Assembly: GCA_023634235.1 (NCBI GenBank)
Contig: JAMKCF010000029.1
Coordinates: forward strand, 1,674,001 to 1,738,000
From: Pisaster brevispinus
Lineage: Eukaryota; Echinodermata; Asteroidea; Forcipulatida; Asteriidae
Length of the DNA stretch: 64,000 bases
Direction: 5' to 3'
This document shows, one piece after another, positions 1 to 12,100 of the stretch; position 1 is the first letter of the stretch; each line of letters starts with the position of its first letter. The notes under the pieces are model-generated. The model made no database searches, was not told the origin of the DNA, and saw only the letters and a list, made by a program, of their open reading frames with translations. The position numbers and the translations under genes were made by a program.

Positions 1-2070
1 ATATATAAAGTATAAAGTAAGCAAAAATGTTTCAGGTCTAAATTTTAGGTTAATGGGCTCGTTCAAGGTAGGGTACTTTTGGTAATTACTCCACAAGTTA
101 GTGATCAGAAAAACTTACTTGGTAAAGAGCTGTTGATATAGGGTAAAACTTTGTTAGAAACGGCACCCTTTGTGGTATTGTGGTTTTAGAGAGAGAGGTA
201 ACCCCCCCCCCTTGAGTCTGAGAAAGACTCATTCAGACATGAAGCCTTTCTCAGGCATTCTGAAAGCACACACTTTGCAACAAGGGAATTCCCAGTGCCC
301 CCTAGGTGCCCCCCACCCCACGAAAAAAATCAGGATAGTGCTCACAAAATTAAATTAAACAAGAGGGAAAAGGAGGAAAATTCGCGTATGTATCCCCCCC
401 CCCAACACACACTTCAAAGCAATGCCCCTTTCCTGCCGAAAAAGTATTGGCTACGCCGCTGACTTCGATGGCCCAAAATGTTCACAGGTTTGTATACTTT
501 ATGCATAGGCCTATGTTGGAGTACACCAAGTGAGGACACTGGTCTTTGACAATCTGAGTATACCAAAAGTATCTACCTTTAAGACATCAAGTTATATCCG
601 ATTAGAACAAGTAGGCCTATACACAGCGAAGAGGTAAGAGAACTTAATTGAAGTGAAAGTAAAATCGGAAGGGAGTTTGGAAGTCGGAAGGTTCACTGCA
701 TGTTTTTCGACCCTGCAAGTAGAGCACTTATCTTTGTTTTCCCATTATTTTGACCATGTTGTTGTTTTTGCGACTTCCCCATTGGTTTTGTACACAAGAG
801 CGAAGCGAAGACGTACTCGCCATGTCAGACCACTTACAGTATCACCGATACCACAACTTGAACTCAGGTATTCGAAATTCGAAACCGCTGATTTTTGATA
901 GAAAAGAAAAGAATTTCATTTCGACTTGGGATTCCCCCTGACTGGAGTGTCAAACTCGTGATGAATCCTGAGGTATCAAAAACTAACAGTCTTACACTCT
1001 TCATAAGAGTGTAAAACCAAAACCAAACATTACTGAAGTTGAAAGCGATGTTACCAATTGGTGTTTCCTTCTTTGTAATAATACCAACTAGGTTATATAA
1101 TAACAACTAGAGCTTAAGTGTTCGTACAAACGAACACAGAGAGGTTTCAGTTGGTGGAACAAAAATAAAAATATTAGTGAAAAAAAAAATATATGTACGA
1201 AATCAATAGGTGTTTCGGCTACCAGGCCTAAACCCCTAATAATTTTGGAGGCTATCATCTTTTTACTTGCGGCTGAGAAGTTGAATTGCGAAGGATGCTA
1301 CAATGTGGTCGAGAAACTGGCATTTATGTGCGCCCATGGCAGCCTTCCACATCAACCTATGACCACGGAGCACAGCCAGAGATCAAAAGTGTTTGATTTT
1401 TCCGGAGGGAGGAAACAGGAGGTCCCGGAGGAAAACCCCTCGTGGCATTTAACGTACAACTCGACTCACATAATGGGTCTAGCTGGGACAAGGGTCACAT
1501 TGGTGAGGCGAGCGCTGTACGCACTAGCCATTTATGCCGCCCCTGCTGGTTAGAAAGAATTGACGGGACTTAGCTCTCTCGTTAGGCCTAGATCAAATTA
1601 CAAAAAGACCGTATATGACAAAAGATTTCTAAATAAAGTTCATATTGTTAAATACAGATGTTTTACCCCAAGGGCACTTTGGTTGGGGGGGGGGGGGCAG
1701 AGGGGGGTTGATTTGCCCGAAATTTTACACACTCAGATAAAAACATTTTTAAAGTACCATTTTCTAATACCAGCAGGTAAACGTCTGTTTTGATTTCTCT
1801 GTCACTCCCCCCCCCCCCTCTAGCCGTGCCCGAATTTTCCCCAACGTTTTGCCCGAATTTGGGATGGAGTTTTCCCCCTGCGCCCCCACCCCCCCCCCCC
1901 AACTTCGGGGTCGGCTCGTACGCCTATGTCTGTACGTCACGAACAAAAATAGTTCTAAAATATCATTTGTCTTAAATGCAACAATATATACATTACGAAA
2001 CCTATAGCATGCATCTTGTTGGGAATAAGCAATTATAGATAAAAATAGGCGTAACTTAAATACTTATTGT
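1..2070. other. Intergenic, no gene recognised
   Basis: No open frame here looks like a conserved protein. The stretch holds short C or G homopolymers (near 203, 1686, 1806 and 1890) and one dispersed repeat at about 1240-1470, listed separately. A short imperfect palindrome built on a tctgagaaa motif lies near 217-285 and resembles others at 14.93, 37.65 and 50.53 kb. Confidence 0.6.
1240..1470 (+). repeat. Dispersed repeat, copy 1
   Basis: This segment matches, in inverted orientation, the segment at about 18935-19155 inside WDR36 intron 8. Shared landmarks are a gcggctgagaagttgaa-like block, a gaccayggagcacag block, and tgatttttccggagggagga. The frame open at 1245-1553 is therefore part of a repeat and not a gene. 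The other copy ends in an ATT run, and this one begins next to taataat, as expected for a retroposed element. The family is not identified. Confidence 0.65.
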
Positions 2071-3207
2071 TCAGCCTTCTTGGCCCAGTTTGTGCTTGAG
2101 ATATTGAAGAGCTGTGGATGGCTTGGGTATTTCAGACCACCTGCATCTTACCATCGGGCGAAGAACCTTCATAAACTGAGGGTGTTTAGCAGTGTAGATG
2201 ATTGGGTTGATACAACTGTTGCATAGGAGGATCGTAGCACCGTACAGTGCAAACTTCCTGCTGGTTGGGATGAAGAGTGAGATGAAGTAGGGAGAGATGC
2301 AGAGTGAGAAGGCACAGCAGGTCACAAAGAGATTCTTGGTTATCAGGAGCTGCTGGCGGCTGAACTTGTTTTTCTCTAGCACTGCCGGATCATCAGAGTC
2401 GGACGTTGGCATCGATACCACGCTGGTCTCCTGGCTTGCCTCCAGCGCCCTGGATGAGCTGTTGTTCTTCTTGTATACCCTCTTCTTAAAGTGACGTCTC
2501 ACGTGGATGTAGATAATAAGGTAGCTGATGATAACTGTTATCATGGGAACGGGGAAGAAGCCAATGGTCTGAATGAGGTTGTACTCGTCTCCTCTGGGGT
2601 GTAGGTCTTTGTCCGTGCATGTGTCGTCCCTGAGGTCATGTCCTAAGCTACCGACACCAATGGTGATAGGGAACAAGATGATGAAGAACGGGATAACCCA
2701 GGAGAAGGTTACGATGCCAGCCATCTTATATGGCGTGAAGAGCCTTGAGTAGATGCTTGGGCGGGTAATCCTGATCATGCGGTTTACAGAGATCAGGGCC
2801 AGGTTGTAGAGGCTAGCACCCAGGCCAGTGTGCCACATAAATGCTGCTACCTGGCATGGGACAAGACTCGGCAGGGGCCAGGTGCCGTCACTCAGCAGTG
2901 CTACGGCATTCCACGGGAGAGATAGGGAGGTCCACAGGTCAGCCACGCTGAGATTGACCACCAAGACATTGGTCATCGTCCGGACACTCTTACTCATGAT
3001 CACAGACAGAATCACCAGCAAGTTACCAATGATTCCTAGCGCCGCGATCAAGATCCACAAACAGGCAATGAGCACCAGAACACTGTAGGGATGGAGTTCC
3101 ACAACCGCTGTTGTCTCACTACTCGAGCCCGTCGTCGATGAAGTGAAGTTTTCATGAGCAAAATTTTCCTCGGTTGAAGGAAATGTTGAGTTGAACTGGT
3201 TAGCCAT
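2071..3207 (-). CDS. Rhodopsin-class (class A) G-protein-coupled receptor, intronless
   Basis: This encodes a 378-residue seven-helix plasma-membrane receptor; its ligand is unknown. Start: the frame stays open to 3294, but that upstream codon is TTG. The first ATG is at 3205-3207 and gives an outward N-terminus with N-glycosylation sites at N6 and N20. Helices lie near 43-68 (GN at 61-62), 78-103 (LSVAD, D90), 117-143, 162-184 (W170), 211-236 (P221), 288-312 (ISPYF) and 318-338 (NPIIY, 334-338). C118 and C197 are placed for the conserved extracellular disulfide. A Ser/Lys-rich third loop spans about 240-285. The DRY motif at the end of helix 3 is replaced by NRM (142-144), and helix 6 lacks the usual CWxP tryptophan. 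These traits resemble the expanded invertebrate orphan receptors often labelled melatonin-, moody- or GPR84-like. That subfamily label is tentative; class A is certain. Confidence 0.93.
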   Translation of the reverse strand: MANQFNSTFPSTEENFAHENFTSSTTGSSSETTAVVELHPYSVLVLIACLWILIAALGIIGNLLVILSVIMSKSVRTMTNVLVVNLSVADLWTSLSLPWNAVALLSDGTWPLPSLVPCQVAAFMWHTGLGASLYNLALISVNRMIRITRPSIYSRLFTPYKMAGIVTFSWVIPFFIILFPITIGVGSLGHDLRDDTCTDKDLHPRGDEYNLIQTIGFFPVPMITVIISYLIIYIHVRRHFKKRVYKKNNSSSRALEASQETSVVSMPTSDSDDPAVLEKNKFSRQQLLITKNLFVTCCAFSLCISPYFISLFIPTSRKFALYGATILLCNSCINPIIYTAKHPQFMKVLRPMVRCRWSEIPKPSTALQYLKHKLGQEG

Positions 3208-5755
3208 TATCGTTCGGTTTGCTGCTGTTGTCGGGTTGTACAGTGCAAACCTCCAAAAACATTCGTCTGTATGGGTCTGTGGCCAGTACAACAACTAAAG
3301 TATCCTGCTACCGGAACTTTTTATTAAATATATAAAAACTTTGCCATCGTCTGTTCTCACGGAAATAATCTAAGGGACAATGGTTTCACAGGAAGTGTAT
3401 TATGCACAATGCAAATAGTTGATCGATCATGAAAAGATATCGAAAGGGCTTGGTTTCATTTTTGTATTTTTTCAATCGAAGGATTCTAAAGTGCAGTTCA
3501 CAGAATAGGTAAGCCCTATGCAGAAAATTAAGTTTCTATAGAAACTGATTTCTAAGATGCAAGATGTTGACACTGATGTCGTAATCCTTGTAATGAAACC
3601 CAAGAAGCCCTCAAAAGTGTGGGACAGAAGTATCGGTAAAGAGTGTTTAAGAACTTTTAATTTACCTTGACAATAAAAGACTTGAACTTTGCCTAATAGT
3701 GTCACTGCTCGTTTGAATTACTTTCAAGTTGTGAAAAATAGAATTGGCTGTTGCAAACTGCTTACCAACCAAAAGGACATAATAAATGCAAAAAGTAGTT
3801 CGTGGCCTGACGTTTCGACCCTAGCCCCCTTTTTAAATTGTTTTATTTCAAGTTGTTATTACCACTAAATTTCTGTTATTATAAAATTTTCAGAGGAAGG
3901 AACTGAGTCACGCCCTATAACAAAGGTTTGATCTCTAGGTTGGTTTGTGGCTTGCAATCTGTTACCATTGTTTTATCCTATAAAATCACCCTATCATCGC
4001 GTCTTCAACATTCACAAATGTTATGTTTTTTAAGCACCATAAAGTATTATTTGGGGGAAAAGTCAAAGGTGTGTCGATAGAGTATTTGCTGGGGTTGGCA
4101 ATAAGTAGGACCGCCCCACCCATAGTCCTTCCTCGGATTGGGGTGCACCACACTTGTCACAATTGTCACAAAATGAATCCCGTCTGGAGTTGAGAAGTAA
4201 TGTAAAGTTTGTGTTGAAGTATAGTAATACAGTATCAGTGTCGTAGTATTAGTAATACTATACTTAGAACAAATTTTGTTTAGGAACGGAAGTACGAAAT
4301 TGCCAAGTGAAACTGACAGACAAAGAAATACAAAAAACCCATTGTCTCTATTCGTCCAGGCCCGCGAGAGCGGGGGGTGCTGTGGGTGCTGCAGCACCCC
4401 TACCAAAAATGACGGGGGTGCTGGAATATGCTATAGCACCCCTACTTTTCGAACGTTAATGTTCGTTGTAACATAATAACTAATTTTAACTCACCCCTAA
4501 AATCCCTGAAAAATGTGTAACACTTTATAACAAATCAATGTTTAATGATAGATAAATAAGGATAGGTAAATGATGGCGCTGTCCCATTCAGTGACGCTCC
4601 GACACTGTTGACTTGAGATATACACACAAAACTGTAATTTATTTTTTTTACGAGTTTTATGGGTAGGGTCGACATATGGGTATTATGTTTGTAATTTTGT
4701 CAGGTTGACCGGGTTAGTTGACAAATATAAACGGGACCAAAGGAACCGATTGACAGATGTATCAATAAATGGATTGTTATGAGAGACCGCGAGGATATTT
4801 TTTCAGATCCTCTCTTTGTAGCAATAACATGTTTCCATGCCTTCTTGGCAATTATCAGTTGCGTGTTGGTATTATAATCCGTTTGTCTGTAATTCGCTTG
4901 GGTTCAGGTAAATGTAGTTAATCCGAATGCGGATATTTAATCCTGAGTTGAGTTTTCAGTATGTGACCTGTTCTTCCAGTAAGGAGATTAGGATGTTTAG
5001 TGTTTCGTCCGGGTCTACAAAACCCGAATCATCAGGGGTTGGGGCAAACTGTTTGGGGGTTTGACCCCGGTTTAGTTTTGCTCTGATCAACTTTTCCGTT
5101 ATGTTTTGATCTTTTCTGTACGCAATGAAAGGGGGATCTGGAAAGAGGACATCTGTTACAATAGAGGAAATATAATTGGAGGGGGACTTTTTATTTACTC
5201 ATTGTGACTGCAAATTGGAAGTAACAGGATATCCCAGTTGGGATATGTGGTGACAGGGATATGGTGAATCAAATTTTTAAGAAACGAAAATACTGCTGTA
5301 TACATGTATACTAATATTAATAAGAAAATAATTTAATTGAAACAAATTTTTAAATAGTTTTTCGCTGTATTTTATTTCCACTTATTTAAATCTGTTCTTA
5401 ATAACTGCTGAACGATTTGTGAGAATTACCTGTGTCTTGTCCGTTTGTTTATGTTATTTATTTATTTATTATTATTTTTGTAGGGTCTTTAAGAAAGCAG
5501 GGTGAAAGAAATGAATCTACTAATGTTTGTCGGAACATAGCTGTCGATGCTGTTTTAAAAAAGAACAACTTATGTAGAATATAGGGGGCCTACAGTGCTG
5601 TATTTCCTTTGTGTTTGTATTAAATAAAATGCATTGTGGGGTTATTATTTTTTTTAATTGCCGATAATATCTCACCTCCAAAAGGTACATTTAAGTGCCA
5701 AATAATGGCTCAGAATGCACGACAGAGCATCTAGGACCCCAAAACTTCGTAAGAC
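3208..5755. other. Intergenic, upstream of GPCR and left flank of satellite
   Basis: No gene is recognised. A tatataaa-like stretch at about 3329-3341 lies ~120 bp upstream of the GPCR start codon and could hold its promoter, but nothing confirms this. Near 4368-4443 a gggggtgct/agcacccc motif recurs in both orientations and can form small hairpins. The rest is AT-rich unique-looking DNA. Confidence 0.5.
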
Positions 5756-8073
5756 CCCAATCGGGCCCGGGCCCCAATCGGGCCCGGCTGCAATCGGGCC
5801 CGGCTGCAATCGGGCCCGGCTGCAATCGGGCCCGGCTGCAATCGGGCCCGGCTGCAATCGGGCCCGGCTGCAATCGGGCCCGGCTGCAATCGGGCCCGGC
5901 TGCAATCGGGCCCGGCTGCAATCGGGCCCGGCTGCAATCGGGCCCGGCTGCAATCGGGCCCGGCTGCAATCGGGCCCGGCTGCAATCGGGCCCGGCTGCA
6001 ATCGGGCCCGGCTGCAATCGGGCCCGGCTGCAATCGGGCCCGGCTGCAATCGGGCCCGGCTGCAATCGGGCCCGGCTGCAATCGGGCCCGGCTGCAATCG
6101 GGCCCGGCTGCAATCGGGCCCGGCTGCAATCGGGCCCGGCTGCAATCGGGCCCGGCTGCAATCGGGCCCGGCTGCAATCGGGCCCGGCTGCAATCGGGCC
6201 CGGCTGCAATCGGGCCCGGCTGCAATCGGGCCCGGCTGCAATCGGGCCCGGCTGCAATCGGGCCCGGCTGCAATCGGGCCCGGCTGCAATCGGGCCCGGC
6301 TGCAATCGGGCCCGGCTGCAATCGGGCCCGGCTGCAATCGGGCCCGGCTGCAATCGGGCCCGGCTGCAATCGGGCCCGGCTGCAATCGGGCCCGGCTGCA
6401 ATCGGGCCCGGCTGCAATCGGGCCCGGCTGCAATCGGGCCCGGCTGCAATCGGGCCCGGCTGCAATCGGGCCCGGCTGCAATCGGGCCCGGCTGCAATCG
6501 GGCCCGGCTGCAATCGGGCCCGGCTGCAATCGGGCCCGGCTGCAATCGGGCCCGGCTGCAATCGGGCCCGGCTGCAATCGGGCCCGGCTGCAATCGGGCC
6601 CGGCTGCAATCGGGCCCGGCTGCAATCGGGCCCGGCTGCAATCGGGCCCGGCTGCAATCGGGCCCGGCTGCAATCGGGCCCGGCTGCAATCGGGCCCGGC
6701 TGCAATCGGGCCCGGCTGCAATCGGGCCCGGCTGCAATCGGGCCCGGCTGCAATCGGGCCCGGCTGCAATCGGGCCCGGCTGCAATCGGGCCCGGCTGCA
6801 ATCGGGCCCGGCTGCAATCGGGCCCGGCTGCAATCGGGCCCGGCTGCAATCGGGCCCGGCTGCAATCGGGCCCGGCTGCAATCGGGCCCGGCTGCAATCG
6901 GGCCCGGCTGCAATCGGGCCCGGCTGCAATCGGGCCCGGCTGCAATCGGGCCCGGCTGCAATCGGGCCCGGCTGCAATCGGGCCCGGCTGCAATCGGGCC
7001 CGGCTGCAATCGGGCCCGGCTGCAATCGGGCCCGGCTGCAATCGGGCCCGGCTGCAATCGGGCCCGGCTGCAATCGGGCCCGGCTGCAATCGGGCCCGGC
7101 TGCAATCGGGCCCGGCTGCAATCGGGCCCGGCTGCAATCGGGCCCGGCTGCAATCGGGCCCGGCTGCAATCGGGCCCGGCTGCAATCGGGCCCGGCTGCA
7201 ATCGGGCCCGGCTGCAATCGGGCCCGGCTGCAATCGGGCCCGGCTGCAATCGGGCCCGGCTGCAATCGGGCCCGGCTGCAATCGGGCCCGGCTGCAATCG
7301 GGCCCGGCTGCAATCGGGCCCGGCTGCAATCGGGCCCGGCTGCAATCGGGCCCGGCTGCAATCGGGCCCGGCTGCAATCGGGCCCGGCTGCAATCGGGCC
7401 CGGCTGCAATCGGGCCCGGCTGCAATCGGGCCCGGCTGCAATCGGGCCCGGCTGCAATCGGGCCCGGCTGCAATCGGGCCCGGCTGCAATCGGGCCCGGC
7501 TGCAATCGGGCCCGGCTGCAATCGGGCCCGGCTGCAATCGGGCCCGGCTGCAATCGGGCCCGGCTGCAATCGGGCCCGGCTGCAATCGGGCCCGGCTGCA
7601 ATCGGGCCCGGCTGCAATCGGGCCCGGCTGCAATCGGCTGCCCGGCTGCAATCGGGCCCGGCTGCAATCGGGCCCGGCTGCAATCGGGCCCGGCTGCAAT
7701 CGGGCCCGGCTGCAATCGGCTGCCCGGCTGCAATCGGGCCCGGCTGCAATCGGGCCCGGCTGCAATCGGGCCCGGCTGCAATCGGCTGCCCGGCTGCAAT
7801 CGGGCCCGGCTGCAATCGGGCCCGGCTGCAATCGGGCCCGGCTGCAATCGGGCCCGGCTGCAATCGGGCCCGGCTGCAATCGGGCCCGGCTGCAATCGGC
7901 TGCCCGGCTGCAATCGGGCCCGGCTGCAATCGGGCCCGGCTGCAATCGGGCCCGGCTGCAATCGGGCCCGGCTGCAATCGGGCCCGGCTGCAATCGGGCC
8001 CGGCTGCAATCGGGCCCGGCTGCAATCGGGCCCGGCTGCAATCGGGCCCGGCTGCAATCGGGCCCGGCTGCAA
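5756..8073. repeat. GC-rich 16-bp satellite array, ~140 copies
   Basis: The unit ggcccggctgcaatcg repeats head to tail about 140 times, almost without substitution, in otherwise AT-rich DNA. Each unit contains the 8-bp palindrome cgggcccg and two CpG sites. Four 18-bp variant units (near 7631, 7712, 7779 and 7892) all lie in the right-hand 300 bp, while the left 1.8 kb is homogeneous. The left edge (5756-5785) has degenerate units. Because 16 is not a multiple of 3 and the unit lacks stops in four of the six frames, frames of ~790 codons stay open across it; these are artefacts. True length may differ from the assembly. Confidence 0.97.
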
Positions 8074-8890
8074 TCAATTAGTGATCCGAATTAGCCATCT
8101 CCAAAATTAAGTGTGCCCAGTGGTATGGTTTATGGGACTTAGGAATACAATTCCATCTTTTATTTAACATAAAGGGTAAAATACTTTACGGCGAGTGCAG
8201 TCATAATAGTAAGTATTTGTGACAAGTGCCATACATTAAAGTATGACAGAAAATGGCTTTTATTGTAGTGACTAGTTAGGTATCAATTAGTGATCCGAAT
8301 TAGCCATCTCCAAAATTAAGTGTGCCCAGTGGTATGGTTTATGGGACTAAGTAATACAATATCATCTTTTATTTAACATAAAGTCGAGTGCAGTCATTAT
8401 AGTAAGTATTTGTGACAAGTGCCATACATTAACGTATGACAGAAAATGGCTTGTATTGTAGTGGCTAGTTAGGTATTAATTAGTGATCCGAATTAGCCAT
8501 CTCCAAAATTAAGTGTGCCCAGTGGTATGGTCTATCGGATTATGGAATAAAATTCCATCTTTTATGCAACATGAAAGTAAATCAACTTTACGATGAGTGC
8601 AGTCAAAATAGTTAACGTATGGTCGAAAATGGCGTGTATTGTAGCGGCTAATTAGGTATTAATTAGTGATCCGATTTAGCCACCTCTAAAATTAAGTGTG
8701 CCCAGTGGTATGGTCTATCGGATTATGGAATAAAATTCCATTTGTTTATGCTACACGAAGGGTACATGGGGGTGAGTGCATGTTTGTCAGCAGTTGCTTA
8801 ATATGAGGTCTTAATTGTGGCGGCTAATAACTCCCTAATTGTGCAACTAAATGAGCTAATTCGGTCTACGAGTGTGGCCATTGATATGTT
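8074..8890. repeat. Tandem repeat, ~190-bp unit, about 4 copies
   Basis: Units begin at about 8074, 8282, 8475 and 8658, each with aattagtgatccgaattagc or a close variant followed by a shared tgtgcccagtggtatggt block. Spacing shrinks (about 208, 193 and 183 bp) through internal deletions, and divergence rises to the right. The first unit directly abuts the 16-bp satellite. Confidence 0.9.
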
Positions 8891-9143
8891 AGTGAAAAAT
8901 ATTGAAAACATTTATACTATAAAGCAAAATTATTAAAAAATTCGTTAAATTTAAAAAAGAAGGGAGACCGAAATTTCACCGCCTTTAACTGTATGGATTC
9001 TAATTTTCCTGATTACGCGGCTGGCCGGCCCTTGAATACGCGGATGGGAAATCTGGCCCAATACGCGGCTAACTTCAGTCTGGTATTCATTCAGTACATC
9101 AGCTAAACGCAAGTATAATTCTCTATGTAAAAAATTATATAAA

Positions 9144-12100
9144 ATGCCTGGAGGGAGCCAAATATTTGTTGGTTTTCGAGCTTTAGGCTTCCACTGTAAC
9201 CATGTTCCGCTAGCACTCCGCTATAACCAAAGACACAAGGATCATTATGTTGTTACGGCCGTGGGAAAGGCTTTCCATACATACAATGTGAGTACAAAAA
9301 TAATAAAAACTAAACGGCAACCAGAACCAGGGAAAAATGTCCGCATGCGGCCGCCACTTTTCGCGGTCCTACTAAATACCGTCAACACACCGTCAACACA
9401 CCCAAAATTCGTTCTAATTCAACAAAAGAGGCATAGTAGAACTGTTAAGTATGGGCAGAAGGAGAAGTTCCATTGGTTTAGATTACATTTCATTTATGAA
9501 AATGGAGGTTTTTCTTCACGCAAAAAAAATATTTCTAAGCAGAGTAGACATTGGCTGCCATCTTGCCTTCTCTATTCTAACTGAACTTGGCTTGGACTGT
9601 ACCATTCATGTATATGGTTGTGCAGGTAATGCAATTATCATGCCATGAACAACAGAGGGCACCTTGCTGCAGAGATTTTGTCGTTAATCAAAATGCCTAA
9701 CTTCATCATTCAAATGTAGGCCCTACATGCCCTACTCCTAGATAGAACTATTCGGTTCGTTCCGCTATCGTCTCCCCGAACTATTTGGTTCGTTCCGCTA
9801 TTGCGGAACGAACCGAACAGGTCGGGGAGACGATAGCGGAACGAAAATCGAATAGTTCTAGGAGTATACATGCCCTAACTTCCCTAAGTCCTGATCTTCT
9901 GGGGCCCCTCACGGCCCGCGTATTATTTTATCCCTGCCCCGGGTATCCCTTTGCCAGATTCACACGTAACAATCGCCCTCTATTCCCTATTGGTGTGTTG
10001 TGTGATATTATTGTCCCTTTAGCGTAATGGTATGGTCCGCGCTCCTCCGAGGCAAAATGGCTGCCGATTTCGTAGAGCTGTACGTAGAGAAAATTTTCGT
10101 GAACTGAAAATGGCAAATTTCAGACAATTTACCTCCTGTTGTTAAGCCAAATGAGGTCGTATTGACCAGTATTAAAGGTTCCAATACTACTTCTGTTGAA
10201 TTATAACGGATGGGACGTAAAGCCGTTGGTCCCGTGTGTTGTGTAACGCACGAAAAGAACCCAGTGCACTTATCGAAAAGAGAAGGGGTCCGCCCCGGTG
10301 TTCCTGGTTTGATCGGCTGCATATTGCGCCACAGCACCTTGTAAACCATTACATGGTGCTATGTAAAGGAGTAGGTCTCATACTTCAAACGAAGCCCCAC
10401 ATACCTTGCAGGAAACATGAATGTTAAGCGCTTAGAGGCTGGCCTGCAGTAGGCGCTATACAAATACAATATATTATTATAACGTTTTGTGCATGCGTTG
10501 ACGGTGTGTTGACGGTGTGTTGACGGTGCAATTCGTGTTGACGGTATTACCCACTTTTCGGGTCCTACTTACTAAAGACCGTCAACACGAACAGTACTGT
10601 TAACACACCAACAACACCTCCAATAAATATTTTAAATCGACAAAAGAGGCATAGAATTTTTAAGTATGGGCTAAAGCCAAAAGAGAATTTCCATTGGTTT
10701 GAAGTTACATTTCATTTATGAAAATCAAAATGGAGTTTTTTCACGTGAAAAAAATTATCTCTTTCTAAGCAGAATTTTTACTCAAAAGGCCTGCTTTATT
10801 AATAAATACTTCATTGCCACTCTGGCACTCAATCAATAAAACATGAATATATACAGGAATTTTAAGCTTTTAAAAATTTAAGCACACAAAGTTAGGCCAT
10901 AGCACAAATCAATTCTTGCTTACCAGAATAAGGTTACCAGTGAACAATTTCACATGTACCAATAATGGTTGGTATCCTGCTTACTTTTACTGAGCAAAAA
11001 GTTGTTAAGCAGTATTTTCTGCTTAAGCAGCCCTATGAAATTGGGCCCAGGTCTTGTTGCATAGAGACCCCCCCCCCCGACATGTGTAGCTTTAACAATT
11101 TAATTGTATGATACAAGTAAATTAACACTACAGCACTTTATTCTCCTTTATTTTCTCTTGCAGTGTTCAAAACTAGGAATCGTCAGTGTAAGTAAGTACC
11201 CAGTCGAGTTTGATGGTTTTTATTTTCCAGAACCCATGTCAGAATGATCTATGTGAAGAGTTCTAAGTCAAAGTCAACACCACCCTCACCCCAAACTTGT
11301 GGTTGCGGTTACTAAAATGGGCCAAAGATTTCCTGTAAAAAAAGTTGCATTCTAAAAAAAAAAGTTGCGCCTACATTGACCTCCGTTTTGGGAGTTATAG
11401 TATACACCAAGAAATTGGCCCCCTAAAATGGTGAAAATGGTAGACACGTATTTTGCGGAGTTGCGTTTCCGCGTCTACAAGGGGTCAATAGGAGGGCTAA
11501 TTCTTGCTGCTGCAGACTAGTCAGCTGAAGTGAAACTATTCCTGCAAGTCCCTGCGTAGTATGTGAAGTTCGTATCTTTCCAAAAAAATGTACAACTCTG
11601 ATAATTTATTCACATTTTCATTCATTTTAAAATGACGCTCTTTGATCAAACATTCCGAAAAAAGAATGTCGGGAATAAGACTGAAATTAAACCTTATGGG
11701 AATTGAAATTTAACAGTTTTGTTTTGTTGCATCTATGAGTGTTTTCCTGGAAGTTCAATCTAATATCTCCTGCTGCTGCATGCTCATTAAAAACCGGAAG
11801 TGTGTGGGGCTTCTATGTCACAGCTTTCAACCTTATTTAGCTGGATGCAGAAGTGCTACATTTTTCCATTTTTCGCCAGCACTTTTAAAATGACGCTCTT
11901 TGATCAAACATTCCGAAAAAAGAATGTCGGGAATAAGACTGAAATTAAACCTTATGGGAATTGAAATTTAACAGTTTTGTTTTGTTGCATCTATGAGTGT
12001 TTTCCTGGAAGTTCAATCTAATATCTCCTGCTGCTGCATGCTCATTAAAAACCGGAAGTGTGTGGGGCTTCTATGTCACAGCTTTCAACCTTATTTAGCT

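Noticed and set aside
1245..1553. 102-residue open frame
   Set aside because: It overlaps a dispersed repeat with an inverted copy at 18.94-19.16 kb.
3208..3294. 29-residue N-terminal extension of the GPCR
   Set aside because: It would need a TTG start. The ATG at 3205-3207 gives a normal glycosylated N-terminus.
5756..8073. CRISPR array
   Set aside because: Units are contiguous with no unique spacers, and the DNA is from an animal.
5672..8094. Four ~790-codon open frames on both strands
   Set aside because: They are the 16-bp satellite read in frames that lack stops; flanks have no gene features.
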